Shown: positions 1 to 10,942 of the stretch, piece by piece
How positions within the stretch are numbered: position 1 is the first letter of the stretch
How the letters are laid out: each line of letters opens with the position of its first letter
Source of the DNA: Leishmania infantum JPCM5
Taxonomy: Eukaryota; Euglenozoa; Kinetoplastea; Trypanosomatida; Trypanosomatidae
NCBI RefSeq assembly: GCF_000002875.2
Contig: NC_009387.2
Coordinates: 124,001-188,000, forward strand
Reading direction: 5' to 3'
Length of the DNA: 64,000 nt
The notes under the pieces: model-generated
Database searches by the model: none
Told to the model about the DNA's origin: nothing
Seen by the model: only the letters and a program-made list of their open reading frames with translations
Made by a program: the position numbers and the translations under genes

Positions 1-346
1 ATGTCTGAAAGCAAAATAGAGGCGCCTTTGCGGGGAGAGGGAGGGCGCGCGCGGATCCGGCACCGGCATGGACGGTGTGTGCGATGATGCGCCCTGGCCC
101 ACACGCACGGCGGCACCGCTGAAGATGCTGAGCTGTGCAGCATACGCTGGTTAGCGAGTCAAACTCACACAGAGAAGAGATGGAGAGACGGAGAGGGAGG
201 GGGGCGCGCTGTCACCACGGCAACTGTACTGAACGTCTACATGCGCACAGGCGCATCACCCTTCGATGCATCGCCTGGATCGTCTTCCGCCGCGAAAATG
301 CACGGCCCCCCTGCACGCCCCCTCCTCATCCATCCACGCCCTTGTG
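1..346. other. intergenic, 3' side of the NEK-like kinase gene
   Basis: No credible gene is seen. The plus-strand small open frames here overlap each other in several frames and lack family motifs. On the minus strand this is the presumed 3'-UTR and spacer after the kinase stop codon. Purine-rich patches around 33-50 and 173-205 read as pyrimidine tracts on the transcribed strand and could serve the next gene to the left, outside the window. Confidence 0.6.
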
Positions 347-1939
347 CTATGCCGAATGGACACGGCTCACAATGGGGTACACACCAGCGTGTACGGCCTG
401 CGACACCGCCTGCTCCACCACATCACTGCCAAACAAGCCGGCATACAGCCCGTCTGCGCTGAACCTCTGCAACGACGATGAGGGCATTGCACCTGCGGAA
501 GGCACCCGTGCAGGCGGCAGTGGCTTCTTCGCCGTCAACACACTCGCGGGGACATACTTGAGAGACTCTCGCACATATTTGTGACGCAGCACACGACGCA
601 GCGTCGGCCGCGCCGCCGCGTCCACCGTCAGCAGCGAGCTCACGAGTTCCTTGAACTGTCGCGAGTAGCGTGACGCAGCCTCGTTTTGGAGATCGTGGAG
701 GGGTGTGCAGCGGCCGCGGCACACAAGCGAACGGAGCTCCGCCGCTGAGGCGGCCGTGAAGGGCAGCTGTCGCGCGATGAGTTGGTAGAAAACAACGCCG
801 AGGGACCAAACATCGGCGGCCGCACCGTAGGCCCGCTCCTCGAACAGCTCCGGTGCCATGTAGTACGGCGACCCGCACGCCTCCTTCGCCGTATCGCCGA
901 CGCGGTCGAGCTGCGTGGAGATGCCAAAGTCGCCGAGGCGGACCGTGATGCCGTCCTCCAGTAAAAAGATATTGTGCGGCTTCACGTCTCGGTGCAAGAT
1001 GCCATACTCGGTGTGAAGCGACTGCAGCGCCACCGCGACCTGAATAAAGAGTGACGCAACGCACGGCTCGGTAAGTATGTCAGGCCCGGCCGCCGTGGAT
1101 GCGGTGGTGATGGCCAAGGGGATGGATGGTGGTGAGGATGGCGCCCCGTTCGTGGTGGCGCTGTCTGAGCGGCGACCGTCCATCACCGCCGCAAGGTCAC
1201 CACCAGCGCAGTACTCCATCATGATGAACGACATCGGGTAGGTGGGCGGTCGCGTGTCAAATAGGGCATCGACGTACTGCACCAGGTTCGGGTGCCCCAG
1301 CACGGTGCGAAGCACCTTCAGCTCGTTCTGCACAGCCAGCACCTCCTCTGCTGGGTTCAGCATGGTCTGCATGTTGATATCCTTCACCACGACCGCGTGC
1401 GTTGGTTCGACCCCGCCGGAGGCCGCGTCCTTCATGGAGTACAGGGTGGCGCAGCCGTAGCTGCCTTTGCCGAGGATGCGAACGCGATGCAGCGCACCCC
1501 AGGAGCGCCCGCTGTCCCCTGTGAAGTGCAGGACAGCAGCGGAGGGCTGGTCAGCGTAAAGCGCCGCCGACGGTGCTGCCTGCACGTCGCCAGCGCCCCC
1601 CGGGTGGCCCAACGCTGCAGTCGATGACGGCTTTTGCTGTTGCCGGAGAGAGCCATCCCACACCGGCGAACCCTCCGATGACCAGCCGCCACTCAAGCGG
1701 GGCGCCACATCAGCCCCTGGGCACACAGCAAGAAAAGCCGGCGCTCCGTTCTCTGAGTCGACACCCGTGCTTTCTGACGCCGCCGTTGCATGCGAGGCGC
1801 CCGCCCGGACCATTCCAACATCCTCCCGCAGGAAGATGGGCACGTCCTCGTCGGCGCCGGTGGAGGGCGGCGCAGCGCTGCCCGCTTGCGCGCCGGAGAC
1901 GTCGTCGCCGAACGTCATCCAATCGAAGCGCTCCTCCAT
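347..1939 (-). CDS. NEK/NIMA-family serine/threonine protein kinase
   Basis: A 530-residue protein kinase. Residues 1-150 are low-complexity. The kinase domain then shows the glycine loop GKGSYG (157-162), the ATP-binding Lys in HAVVVK (about 186), HRDVKPHN with catalytic Asp 318, DFG (337-339), a GSPYYMAPE activation-loop end, and the ADVWSLG helix F motif. HRDVKPHN plus GSPYYMAPE and the sparse C-tail fit NEK kinases, which are expanded in trypanosomatids and often linked to basal body, flagellum or cell cycle; the exact substrate cannot be read from sequence. A Ser/Thr/Pro-rich insertion of about 30 residues (254-288) sits between the hinge and helix E. The start chosen is the ATG at 1939 (MEERFDW); a frame 18 codons longer runs into a CA-rich and CAG-repeat stretch that looks untranslated. 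It is the last gene of the unit within this window. Confidence 0.88.
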   Translation of the reverse strand: MEERFDWMTFGDDVSGAQAGSAAPPSTGADEDVPIFLREDVGMVRAGASHATAASESTGVDSENGAPAFLAVCPGADVAPRLSGGWSSEGSPVWDGSLRQQQKPSSTAALGHPGGAGDVQAAPSAALYADQPSAAVLHFTGDSGRSWGALHRVRILGKGSYGCATLYSMKDAASGGVEPTHAVVVKDINMQTMLNPAEEVLAVQNELKVLRTVLGHPNLVQYVDALFDTRPPTYPMSFIMMEYCAGGDLAAVMDGRRSDSATTNGAPSSPPSIPLAITTASTAAGPDILTEPCVASLFIQVAVALQSLHTEYGILHRDVKPHNIFLLEDGITVRLGDFGISTQLDRVGDTAKEACGSPYYMAPELFEERAYGAAADVWSLGVVFYQLIARQLPFTAASAAELRSLVCRGRCTPLHDLQNEAASRYSRQFKELVSSLLTVDAAARPTLRRVLRHKYVRESLKYVPASVLTAKKPLPPARVPSAGAMPSSSLQRFSADGLYAGLFGSDVVEQAVSQAVHAGVYPIVSRVHSA

Positions 1940-1995
1940 GTTGAGGTGCGTCAGCGGAAGAAAAGAGACACACGCACGCACGCACGCAGACACAC

Positions 1996-1996
<1 letters not shown>

Positions 1997-2040
<44 letters not shown>
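1997..2040. repeat. (CTG)14 trinucleotide repeat, CAG on the transcribed strand
   Basis: Fourteen perfect CTG triplets plus two bases lie 58 bp upstream of the kinase ATG. On the transcribed strand they read CAG, so the run presents a series of AG dinucleotides just where the splice acceptor of the kinase mRNA should be. Between the run and the ATG there is a pyrimidine stretch (1950-1970) but no obvious further AG acceptor near it. Confidence 0.9.
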
Positions 2041-2800
2041 AGCCGGGGGCACGCGGAGAGCCGCGAATAATGGTGGAGAGGCAATTCGCTCGAGATGGCG
2101 GCAATGCTGATGGCGAGCGCACGTCTGCTGCTCTACTCCCTTGGCTTGCTTTTTTTTTCCTTTCCGTCTGGGTTCTGTGTCGTCTCCCTCGAAAGAGGGG
2201 TCAGCCAAGCGACGGTGCGCGCTGGCTACGGTCCACGTTTCGAAGCGTTCCAATGCTCTTCAGCAGCCTGCTGGGTGCTGTAAGGGCTGCGTAAAGAGGA
2301 GGCTGCCACAGCGATCTTCCTGTGTGCGTGTGTTTGTATGGGCGTGTCAGGTGCGGTGAGAAAGGGAAAGGGGGGGGGTCACGGGCAAGAAGCGATGAGA
2401 CGAGTTCGGCATTTATGGAGAGCGCGACAGAATGAAGTCCGTCCTGCTTGATGTCCTCATGTGCAGCTCACGCCATCGGATCGGCCCCCCTCCCCCGAAA
2501 CTCCTGTGAGTGCGGCAGTGGCGTCCGTTTTGGTGGCACGAGCACAAGATGTTGCGGTGGTGAACAGTGCGCGCCTGGACGCCGTGCACCCTCCCTACTT
2601 CAGCACACGCCGAAGCTCGGCGAACGCCCCCGCAGCGCGAGAGAGAGAGGAGGGCAACGGAGGGAGGAGACCAGGAAAGGGCACGAGGGCCGCAACGCAT
2701 GTGTCGCCAAACGAACACAAATTGCACACGACGCATAATAGCAATCACAACGGAACAACAGACGGCATGGATGGTCAGCAGCGCAGCATTTTATGGTGCC
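2041..2800. other. intergenic spacer between the kinase and the repeat region
   Basis: No gene recognised. It holds a purine-rich run at about 2358-2378 (a pyrimidine tract on the transcribed strand) and another at 2636-2690, candidates for trans-splicing signals. Open frames here are short, mutually overlapping and of low-complexity composition. Confidence 0.6.
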
Positions 2801-2884
2801 ATGCGTCCGCCATGTCCACGGTCCTGCCACTCACAGAATAAGCCAGCAGCACATACACGCGCGTGCACACCACCTCACCTCAGC

Positions 2885-3693
2885 TGACGGCCGTTGAGGT
2901 GCAGCGACATCCTGGCCGACCAGGACATGCCGTCCAGCCGTCGAGCCGGGTCGATATGTCGCATAGACTCGTTCTTCCGCGTCCATTCCTTCGGGCACCT
3001 GCGGCGCCACACGCACTTGGATGGACTCCATGTCTTGATCCAACGCGGGACCCGTTCAAGGTGCTGCCCGAGGGAGGAAGCGATGGTGTCTGTCGTGCAG
3101 CTATTAGAGGAGGGCAGACTAGGTGCATGCCGGATGAGCCTCAGGCCAGGGCCCGCTGAGACCCTGCACATCCTGTCTGTGTGTCACGCTTCTCTCCGAG
3201 CAGCTTCAAACCGTCGGATTCCATAATATGATGTGGAGGCTCTCCACAGCGGAGTCTGGAAGACTCGATGGTATAATTTGGGGGTGTTGCCCTCATGCTT
3301 CCGGCACCTGCGTCGCACCCGCCCACCCGGTCGGATGTAGCAGATGCCGCATGTTTTGCACGCGTGCAGTGTGGGATTGATCCGTACGCATCTCCCCCGC
3401 CTCTCTCCGCCCATCACTCTCTTGCCCTGCTCATCTCTGGATGCCTTGCTTGAATGTGATACACCATGCCAGCTGTGCATGGCAGCGCGTGCGCACAGTG
3501 CTTGCGTTTTGCATCCTGGGGCCTGTTCCACGACGTTGTTGTCGGGGGACCCGCTGTCTGCATCCTCCACTTCCGTCCGTGCCGCCAGAGGGGGGAGGGC
3601 ATGCCTGGATGGACTGCCCGCATGTGCCGCGACAGGTGGGGCGTTGCTGCGAGTCTGTGGCAATAGGGGGGAGGGGGGGGCACACCGCTACCA
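2885..3693. mobile_element. about 0.8-kb inserted segment with target-site-like duplication
   Basis: In the right-hand repeat copy, diverged flank and repeat body join directly around 63385-63398. In the left copy the same two parts are separated by these 809 bp. The insert is bounded by TCACCTCAGC at 2875-2884 and again at 3694-3703; extended to 12 bases the two copies match at 11. That length is typical of the ingi/L1Tc/SIDER retroposon clade of trypanosomatids. The insert has no simple repeats and no long intact reading frame. A 159-codon minus-strand frame (3184-3663) has a Cys/His-rich patch (CKTCG ... CRKH), too weak to call a zinc finger. No A-rich tail is obvious at either end. The alternative is a deletion in the right copy. 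Confidence 0.45.
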
Positions 3694-4309
3694 TCACCTC
3701 AGCCCGTACGCCTCTCACCGGGGCGGGTGTGCCCAGCAGAGGGGGCCCGTGCATCGGCAGGTGCCAGCGCACAAAGAGCCCACAGCCTGCCGTACCGACG
3801 GGGGCACAGAGGGTGTGGGGGTGCGGCCACAGACACCCCATCAAGGGGGGGGGGGGCGCCCGTGCAGCGCGAGTGAGATGCGCGCAGTCAGATCATTGCC
3901 CCAGTCGAGGCGCGCTGTCAGCTTCAAGCGATCCGCGAATCCCGCGTAGCATACCGGGCACAGCGCCGGGCCGGCCGCCCTCATGGCACAAGCAGCAGGC
4001 GGGGGTGGGTGGGTGCCACAATGCCGGCGGCGTAATAGGCAGCACACCATCTGCGCCCCATGCTGTCACCGCCAGCCACCCGCCGCTGCAGCGATCCAAA
4101 ATGCACGGACAGGTGTCTGTGCGGGACTGCGTGAAGATGGTCTCCTGCGGCCTCGCGAGCTCAGCATCCGTGTTCCTCGGGTGTGGGACGACTGTCGCCA
4201 AGCACCTCTTGCCGTGGCGTGTCGCATCGTGCACCGCGGTTTTTTTTTAGGGGGAGCGGATATGCGGCTATCGACCTCGCGTCTAAGGACAGTACCCAAG
4301 TCCGCGATC
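3690..4309. repeat. long direct repeat, left copy (SIDER-like)
   Basis: This segment matches 63385-64000 in the same orientation almost perfectly. Reading the two side by side I find a G run of 12 here against 8 in the other copy, and two base substitutions (near 4215 and 4285). The match runs to the window end, so the full repeat may be longer. A diverged match extends leftwards through about 2803-2884 against 63312-63398. Size, location between genes and degenerate non-coding content fit the SIDER retroposons abundant in Leishmania 3'-UTRs; family membership is inferred. Confidence 0.75.
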
Positions 4310-5214
4310 CGTGCAGTTGGCGCCGGCCCCTCCTTCACTGCCGATGTCGCGAGCTTGTCAGCTTCGCCCTGCTGCACCAGCTCGCAATAGCCAACGACAA
4401 GCCGAGGTGAGCGACGCGCGACGACGACGACGACGGCGGCGGGCTGATGGCGCCAGCGTATGTGCCCAGATACGTCGCGGCACGCCATCCCCATCACCGC
4501 CGTAGGGCCCGTGAGAGTGCCACGAGGAGGGAGAGCAAGTCCGTAACGGCGGCAATGCTTTACTTCCCCCTGCCTTAGTTAATCGATCTGTCTTCGCAGC
4601 AGGTCAGGTTTTGGTTCCGGTGCTTCACATCCAGCGCGGCAGCGGCAGGCAAGGGGGGAGGGGGTCGCGCGGGCTCTTGTCGCCGCATCGTTGGCTTAAT
4701 TTGCATTTTGCAAGCATCGCGGCCGCTCCTGACGCGCTGTCTGTCGGTGCTGTACCGTCTGTCCACAGCGGGTGAGAGGGCTCCGCAGCGCCGGCGAGTC
4801 GCTGCCTGCATGCGGCCGGCTTTCTCTTCGTCTGGAAGGTGCGCGCAGCAGCCCCGCGCGGAAGGCCAACAGATGAAAAACTGAAAATGCGAGCGACATA
4901 GCGCGTCGTATAACAGAGGCACATATACCCGAAGACCCACGCGCGGACAGCGAGACACTCACATCATCACGAGCGCCGAGAGGAGATCAAGGCCACACAC
5001 CACCACCTACACGGCGTGACAGGCGAAGAGCAGCAGACATATTCACGTAAACACAGACAGAAACGCACAAGAAAGCGGCAGACTCGCAGTGGGGCCTAGA
5101 GTGGCATGCACACGTGCGCATCGCTTCTTTCGAGGGGGCGTGAGAGAGAGAAAGGGAGGATAGCACGCTGCTACACACCAGATGCATACTTCCACATATA
5201 ATAGACACGCATAG
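4310..5214. other. intergenic spacer
   Basis: Complex sequence without a supported gene; the first part (to about 4560) probably continues the left repeat beyond the point where the right copy leaves the window. A GAC triplet cluster lies at 4420-4440. From 5100 the sequence becomes purine-rich and then passes into the TA/CA-rich array. Confidence 0.5.
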
Positions 5215-6300
5215 ATGTACATACAGGTGCATATACATATACATACACATATACATACACATGCATATACATATACATACACATGCATATGCATATACAT
5301 ACACATATACATATACATACACATGCATATACATATACATACACATGCATATACATATACATACACATGCATATACATATACATACACATGCATATACAT
5401 ATACATACATGCATATACATATACATACACATACACATATACATATACATACACATGCATATACATATACATACACATGCATATACATATACATATACAT
5501 GCATATACATATACATACACATGCATATACATATACATACACATGCATATACATATACATACACATGCATATACATATACATACACATGCATATACATAT
5601 ACATACACATGCATATACATATACATACACATGCATATACATATACATACACATGCATATACATATACATACACATGCATATACATATACATACACATAT
5701 ACATATACATATACATGCATATACATATACATACACATGCATATACATATACATACACATGCATATACATATACATACACATGCATATACATACACATGC
5801 ATATACATATACATACACATGCATATACATATACATACACATGCATATACATATACATACACATGCATATACATATACATACACATGCATATACATATAC
5901 ATACACATGCATATACATATACATACACATGCATATACATATACATACACATGCATATACATATACATACACATGCATATACATATACATACACATGCAT
6001 ATACATATACATACACATGCATATACATATACATACACATGCATATACATATACATACACATGCATATACATATACATACACATATACATATACATATAC
6101 ATGCATATACATATACATACACATGCATATACATATACATACACATGCATATACATATACATACACATGCATATACATACACATGCATATACATATACAT
6201 ACACATGCATATACATATACATACACATGCATATACATACACATGCATATACATATACATACACATGCATATACATATACATGTATACATACATATAGAC
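5215..6300. repeat. 22-bp minisatellite array, alternating purine-pyrimidine
   Basis: About 1.1 kb made mostly of a 22-bp unit, ATGCATATACATATACATAC followed by AC. Some units are shortened to 16 bp, and longer variants carry extra ATACAT blocks, notably around 5690-5715 and 6081-6105. The unit alternates purine and pyrimidine throughout and contains the palindrome ATGCAT. All frames on both strands are open, giving artificial His/Tyr/Thr or Met/Tyr/Val/Cys peptides, so it is not coding. It lies in the spacer downstream of the ABCA gene and is far more AT-rich than the rest of the window. Confidence 0.95.
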
Positions 6301-6662
6301 ATACAGATATCCAACTACCAGATATATGTGCACACGCATCATGGAATGGCAGCTGTTCAGGAGAGGTAGGGTGAGAGCACCTCATAAATTTACAGGAACG
6401 CAAAGGCCGCCCCTCCTCCCCCCCACGAGGGAGGGAAAGGGGGGAAGGGGGAGGCCGAATAAAATGGCGAGTCACGAGCACGGCGTGCAGTCGCGTGGAC
6501 CTGACGTGTATGGCAACACACGGAAGCACCGGGAAACACAGGGAGGGGGGGGGACTGTCCAACTACGTAGGAGGACGCCCGCTTCAAGGCTGCGCAGCGT
6601 CATTTTCCATGCGCGCCCTCGCTTGGGCTTCCTGGCTTGGCAGCCATGAGCGCAGCTCACAA
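6301..6662. other. 3'-flank of the ABCA gene
   Basis: Sequence between the ABCA stop codon and the minisatellite array; presumed 3'-UTR. It contains G-rich runs (about 6408-6452 and 6541-6552) but no gene. Confidence 0.6.
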
Positions 6663-9600
6663 CTATGCACGTTGCTCCTCGGAAGACTCTTCTCCCTTGA
6701 GGTGCATCTGTTCATGCTTCAGTCGCAAGGCGTTCTCGGCATCACGCCGCCGCTCTGACAAGGCGGCGCGAACCTTCTCCGCCCTCTCCACCTCGTCGCT
6801 GACGCGCATGAATATCTGCTCAATACTTGTCTGTGACACCGTGTAGTCAGAGATGCAGAGTGCCGCGCGGTTTGCCTGCACACACTGGAAGACGCTCGGC
6901 AGGTTCGTGTTCTTGGGCAGTGTAAAGACAAGTCGCTTGCCACGCACCTCGCTGACCTCTGAGGACGGAAACGAGGAAGTGACGAAAGCAATGAGCCGCG
7001 CTTTAATCGCCTCCAGCGCCGCCGCCTCGGCAGCTCGCTTGCGCCGCCTCGCATCCGCCGCGGTGGAGGAGCTCACGTCGACGGTGGTCGGTGGCTGCAC
7101 GCGGATGGTCATCTCAAAGCCGCTGCCGTACTTCTGCCTCAGATGCACCTTGCTGCCGATGCAGCGCAGTCGCCCGTCCACCATGATGGCCACACAGTCG
7201 GCAAGGGCTTCTACCTCCTCGAGGTGGTGCGTGCACAAAATAATTGAGCAGCGGTGCCGAATGGCCTGCATCGACGTCCATATCTCACGCCGAGCGACGG
7301 GATCCATGCCCGCCGACGGCTCGTCGAAGATGACCACCGGCGGCCCACCGATCAGCGACAGTGCGACGCTCAGCTTCCGGCGGTTGCCACCCGACAACGC
7401 TGCCGACGTCGTGTGACGGTATTCGCGCAGACCGGTCAGCTGCAGCAGCGCGCGCACGACGTCCTTCTGCTGCTCCCGCACGATGCCGCGGATGCCGGCG
7501 AAGACACTCAGGTGCTCCTCCACCGTCAGCAGGTCGAGCGTTGCATCGAACTGGGGGCAATACCCGATGCACTGGAGCGCGTCGCGACTTTCCTCCACAA
7601 TGTCGTACCCGCACACGTAGACATGCCCAGCGGTGGGATAGAACTCCTGGCACAGGATCGACATCGTCGTTGTCTTGCCAGCGCCATTCGTGCCGAGAAG
7701 GCCAAAGACCTCGCCCGGCACGACGCCGAAGGAGACATCGTGCACAGCCACCTTGCCGCTATCATACTGCTTGCGCAAGCCGACGACCGCGACGGCGTCA
7801 ATGATAGGCAGCTTAGCGCCGAAGCTCGGGAAGTCACCGCCGGTGCCCCCAGTTGTGCTAGTCGCCGCCATCCCAAAGGATGCGGAGTCGGCAGTATCGC
7901 CCACCTTGTACATGTTCTCCTGCCGCTTCAGGTCTTCGCGGTATGCCTCCATGCGCCGCTGCACCTCGGCCCGCTCGTCCTCGACGTCGCTGTCCTCTTC
8001 GGCACCGTCATCGGTACTCTCACTCACGTCTTGTTGCTTTCCGTGCTGATGGCTGCCATGACGCCGACGGTGCGCATCGCCGCCTTTGCCCTGCTCCGCG
8101 CTCCGTTGAGCGCGTGCGAGAGCGGTGGCGTCGCCGTGTGCGTCGTAGCCCCGCAGCAGCAGCCTCATTCGCCAGTATGGGTGGTCGATCAGCAGCGTAA
8201 GAATGAGAAACAGCGGCCCCTCCACCGCCATGTACACGCACGGCCAGCCGATAGTCTGCATGGAGAAGGCTGTCAAGCTCTCGTCCGATGATTGGAAGTG
8301 CAAGAGCAGGGCGAGATTCACGATGCCTTCGCTGACGGCGTAGGTGGGAAAGATGCGGAACACCCAGCCCAACCTGTGCGACGTCGCCTCTGTCGACGGC
8401 AAGAGTCGAAGCACGAATACGATGATGACCAGAAGGAAGCCTGTTATGAAGCCGGCCGCCATGACGATGCTCTGCGCGCTGGAGTGGGTCGCGAAGAAGA
8501 ACTGCACAAAGTACGCCGTGGTCGTGCTGCAGAAGCCGAAGACCAAAAGCAGCGTGAACGTCGCGCCAGCCGTGTCGACGCCGATGTACTCCTCGCGTTG
8601 GAAGACGGCAAATATCGTCACAACGAGCAGCATCGTCACGGCGTACGCCGTGAAGTCGAACACGAAGTTGCTGAACCAGTAGACGAGGTAGCGCAGGCCG
8701 CAGATGTCCTGCAGGTGGCGCGACCGGCACTCCCGCTCCTTCACCACCCAGGCCACGCAGTTCGAGGGGAGAAAGGTGAAGGGCACTATAATGATGATGG
8801 CCGTCAGCAGCAGCTTGATGCTTCTCTCGGAGACAAGCGCGAAGCTCGACGGCAGCGTGCCGGCGCTCGCCGTGATGGACACGGACGGGCCGCGAGCCTC
8901 CTTCAAGAGCAGATTGTAGAAGTTCACCATGGCTATAGGAAACTCGTGATAAGCGGAGTAGTTGGTCAGCAACACGACGGGGTTGAGATCGATCGAAGGC
9001 AGCATCGCCACCACAGGGTCGCCGCACGCGAGGCCGCTGTACTTGCCGACTTTGCCATGCGCGAACCACTCGTCTTGGAGGAAGTAGTAGAAGTCCGACA
9101 GACTTGCCGTGCGCAAGTCGCGCGTGCGCTGGTTTCGTGCAAGCGACGCGGCAACATCGCTGAAGCTTCCGTTGAAGTAGCCCGCACAACCCGTCGTGTC
9201 CCACAGCGTGTCGTATGGGTAGTTGCTCGTGTTTAGCCTCAGCTCTCTCACGGTATACGTTCCCGCCAAGTTCAGCAGCATCGCTAGCAGGATGCATGCG
9301 GCGGGGCAGATCATCTGGAAGCAGAGCGCCTTGCGATCGCGCTTCATGTTGCAGAGCCGCTTGCGCATCATCGCCTCCGTCTGCAGGAGACTCACAGTCG
9401 CGGTCGAGAAAGCAACCTCGCAGTTCCAGATAATGTCACCCGGAAAGGCGCCCTTCGCTATCGTCGGCGCCACCGTTGTCGTTACGGCTGCCGCTGCTGC
9501 CGCTGCCGCGGCCGGGGTGACGTCAGCGGCGGCCGGGGCACGCGATAGAGAGTGTTCCACGTCCTCCGAGCTCGTCGTCATCGCATGCTCTGCTGTCGAC

Positions 9601-10911
9601 TGCATAGACTCTCGGCTGCTGGCCGCGTCCTCCTGTGATGCACGGTCGGCGGCTTTGGAAACGGCAGACGTCGCCGGTCTCACGAGCCTCGACGAGGACC
9701 TGGAAGGGGTGCGGCTTTCCGAGGTGCGCGCACTATTGCGATTGCAGCCCCCCATGTAGCCCGTCCCCGTTGGGCCCGAGCAACTCTGAAGCTGTTCCGA
9801 GCCTGGGGCCAAGGACGCTGACTGATGCTGCATCGGGCTGATATTTCGGTCCAGCGCCAAGTACGGGGACACCTCCGGCGGGTGCACGCCGGAGGTGTCG
9901 CGCAAGTAGCCGGCGTTGCGATGGCCGTCCTCGTCATCATCGTCCCAGTCAAACTCGTCGCTGGAGGAGTGGTCGCCCTGGTGCTTACCGCCACCGCGGC
10001 AGCAGCAGCAGCGTAAACGATGCCAGAGGTCCGGCAGGCAACTTTTCTTGTCCGCCACGGCAGCCACGGCGGCTGCGCCCTCCGCCTTCGCTCGCCTCTT
10101 GTCATCCTCCGCGGCGTCGCGGGCGATCGTCAGAAACACCTCCTCCAGTGTTGTGGGAGAGATGGCGTAGCCGCGAATGCCGATCAGCGGCCCAACCGTG
10201 TCGAGCGCGCTCAGCAGTCCTGGGAAGCGCTCCGCTTGCTTCGCAGGCAGGCGGTAGCCGACCTCGCCGCCGCTGCTTGTCAAGCGCTCCGCCTGCGGCA
10301 CGTGCTGCTGCAAAAAGGCGTCGAGATCACGGACGCGTAGCAGCTCGTCGACAGAGATGGTGATGTTGTACCCGATACCGAGCCGTGACTTCAAGAAGAG
10401 TGAGCTGCCAGCGCACTTGAGCTGGCCACGGCTCATGATGGCCACCCGGTCACCGAGCAAGTCCGCCTCGTCCATAAAGTGCGTGGTCAGCAGTACGCTT
10501 CGGCTGCGCGACATGCGCAGCAACAGCCTCCACGTGTGCCGCCGCGCCGCCACGTCCATGCCGGCGGTCGGCTCATCGAGGAAGACGAGGCTGCTGCCAC
10601 CTACAAACGCGATGGCAACCGAAAGCTTCCGCTTCATGCCGCCCGAGAGAACGCGTGTTGGGTCGTTCTGCTTATTCAAAAGATCCACCTCCTTGAGGGT
10701 GTGCATCACGGCATCTTCCAGCGCCGCCCCGCGCAGCCCCTTCAGCCGCGCAAAGAACTCGAGGTGCTCACGGCACGTCAGCTCCGGCCAGAGAATGTTG
10801 TGCTGCGGACAGAAACCGATCTGGTGGCGGGCGCGCGCCAGATCGAGGCGAATGGAGTGGCCGCCGATGTAGCAGTCCCCGCCATCCGGGTAGAGCATAC
10901 CCGTCATCATG

Positions 10912-10942
<31 letters not shown>

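Noticed and set aside
1395..1420. Possible tRNA B-box-like GGTTCGACCCC
   Set aside because: Lies inside the conserved kinase domain (coding on the minus strand), with no A box or foldable acceptor stem.
3441..4250. 269-codon plus-strand frame, partly repeated at 63324-63941
   Set aside because: The two copies keep similarity as DNA, with a four-base G-run change that breaks the shared frame; no protein signature. Treated as repeat DNA.
4987..6562. Several long open frames of 345-463 codons on both strands across the 22-bp array
   Set aside because: They exist in all frames because the repeat unit has no stop codons; the peptides are monotonous His/Tyr/Thr or Met/Tyr/Val/Cys strings.
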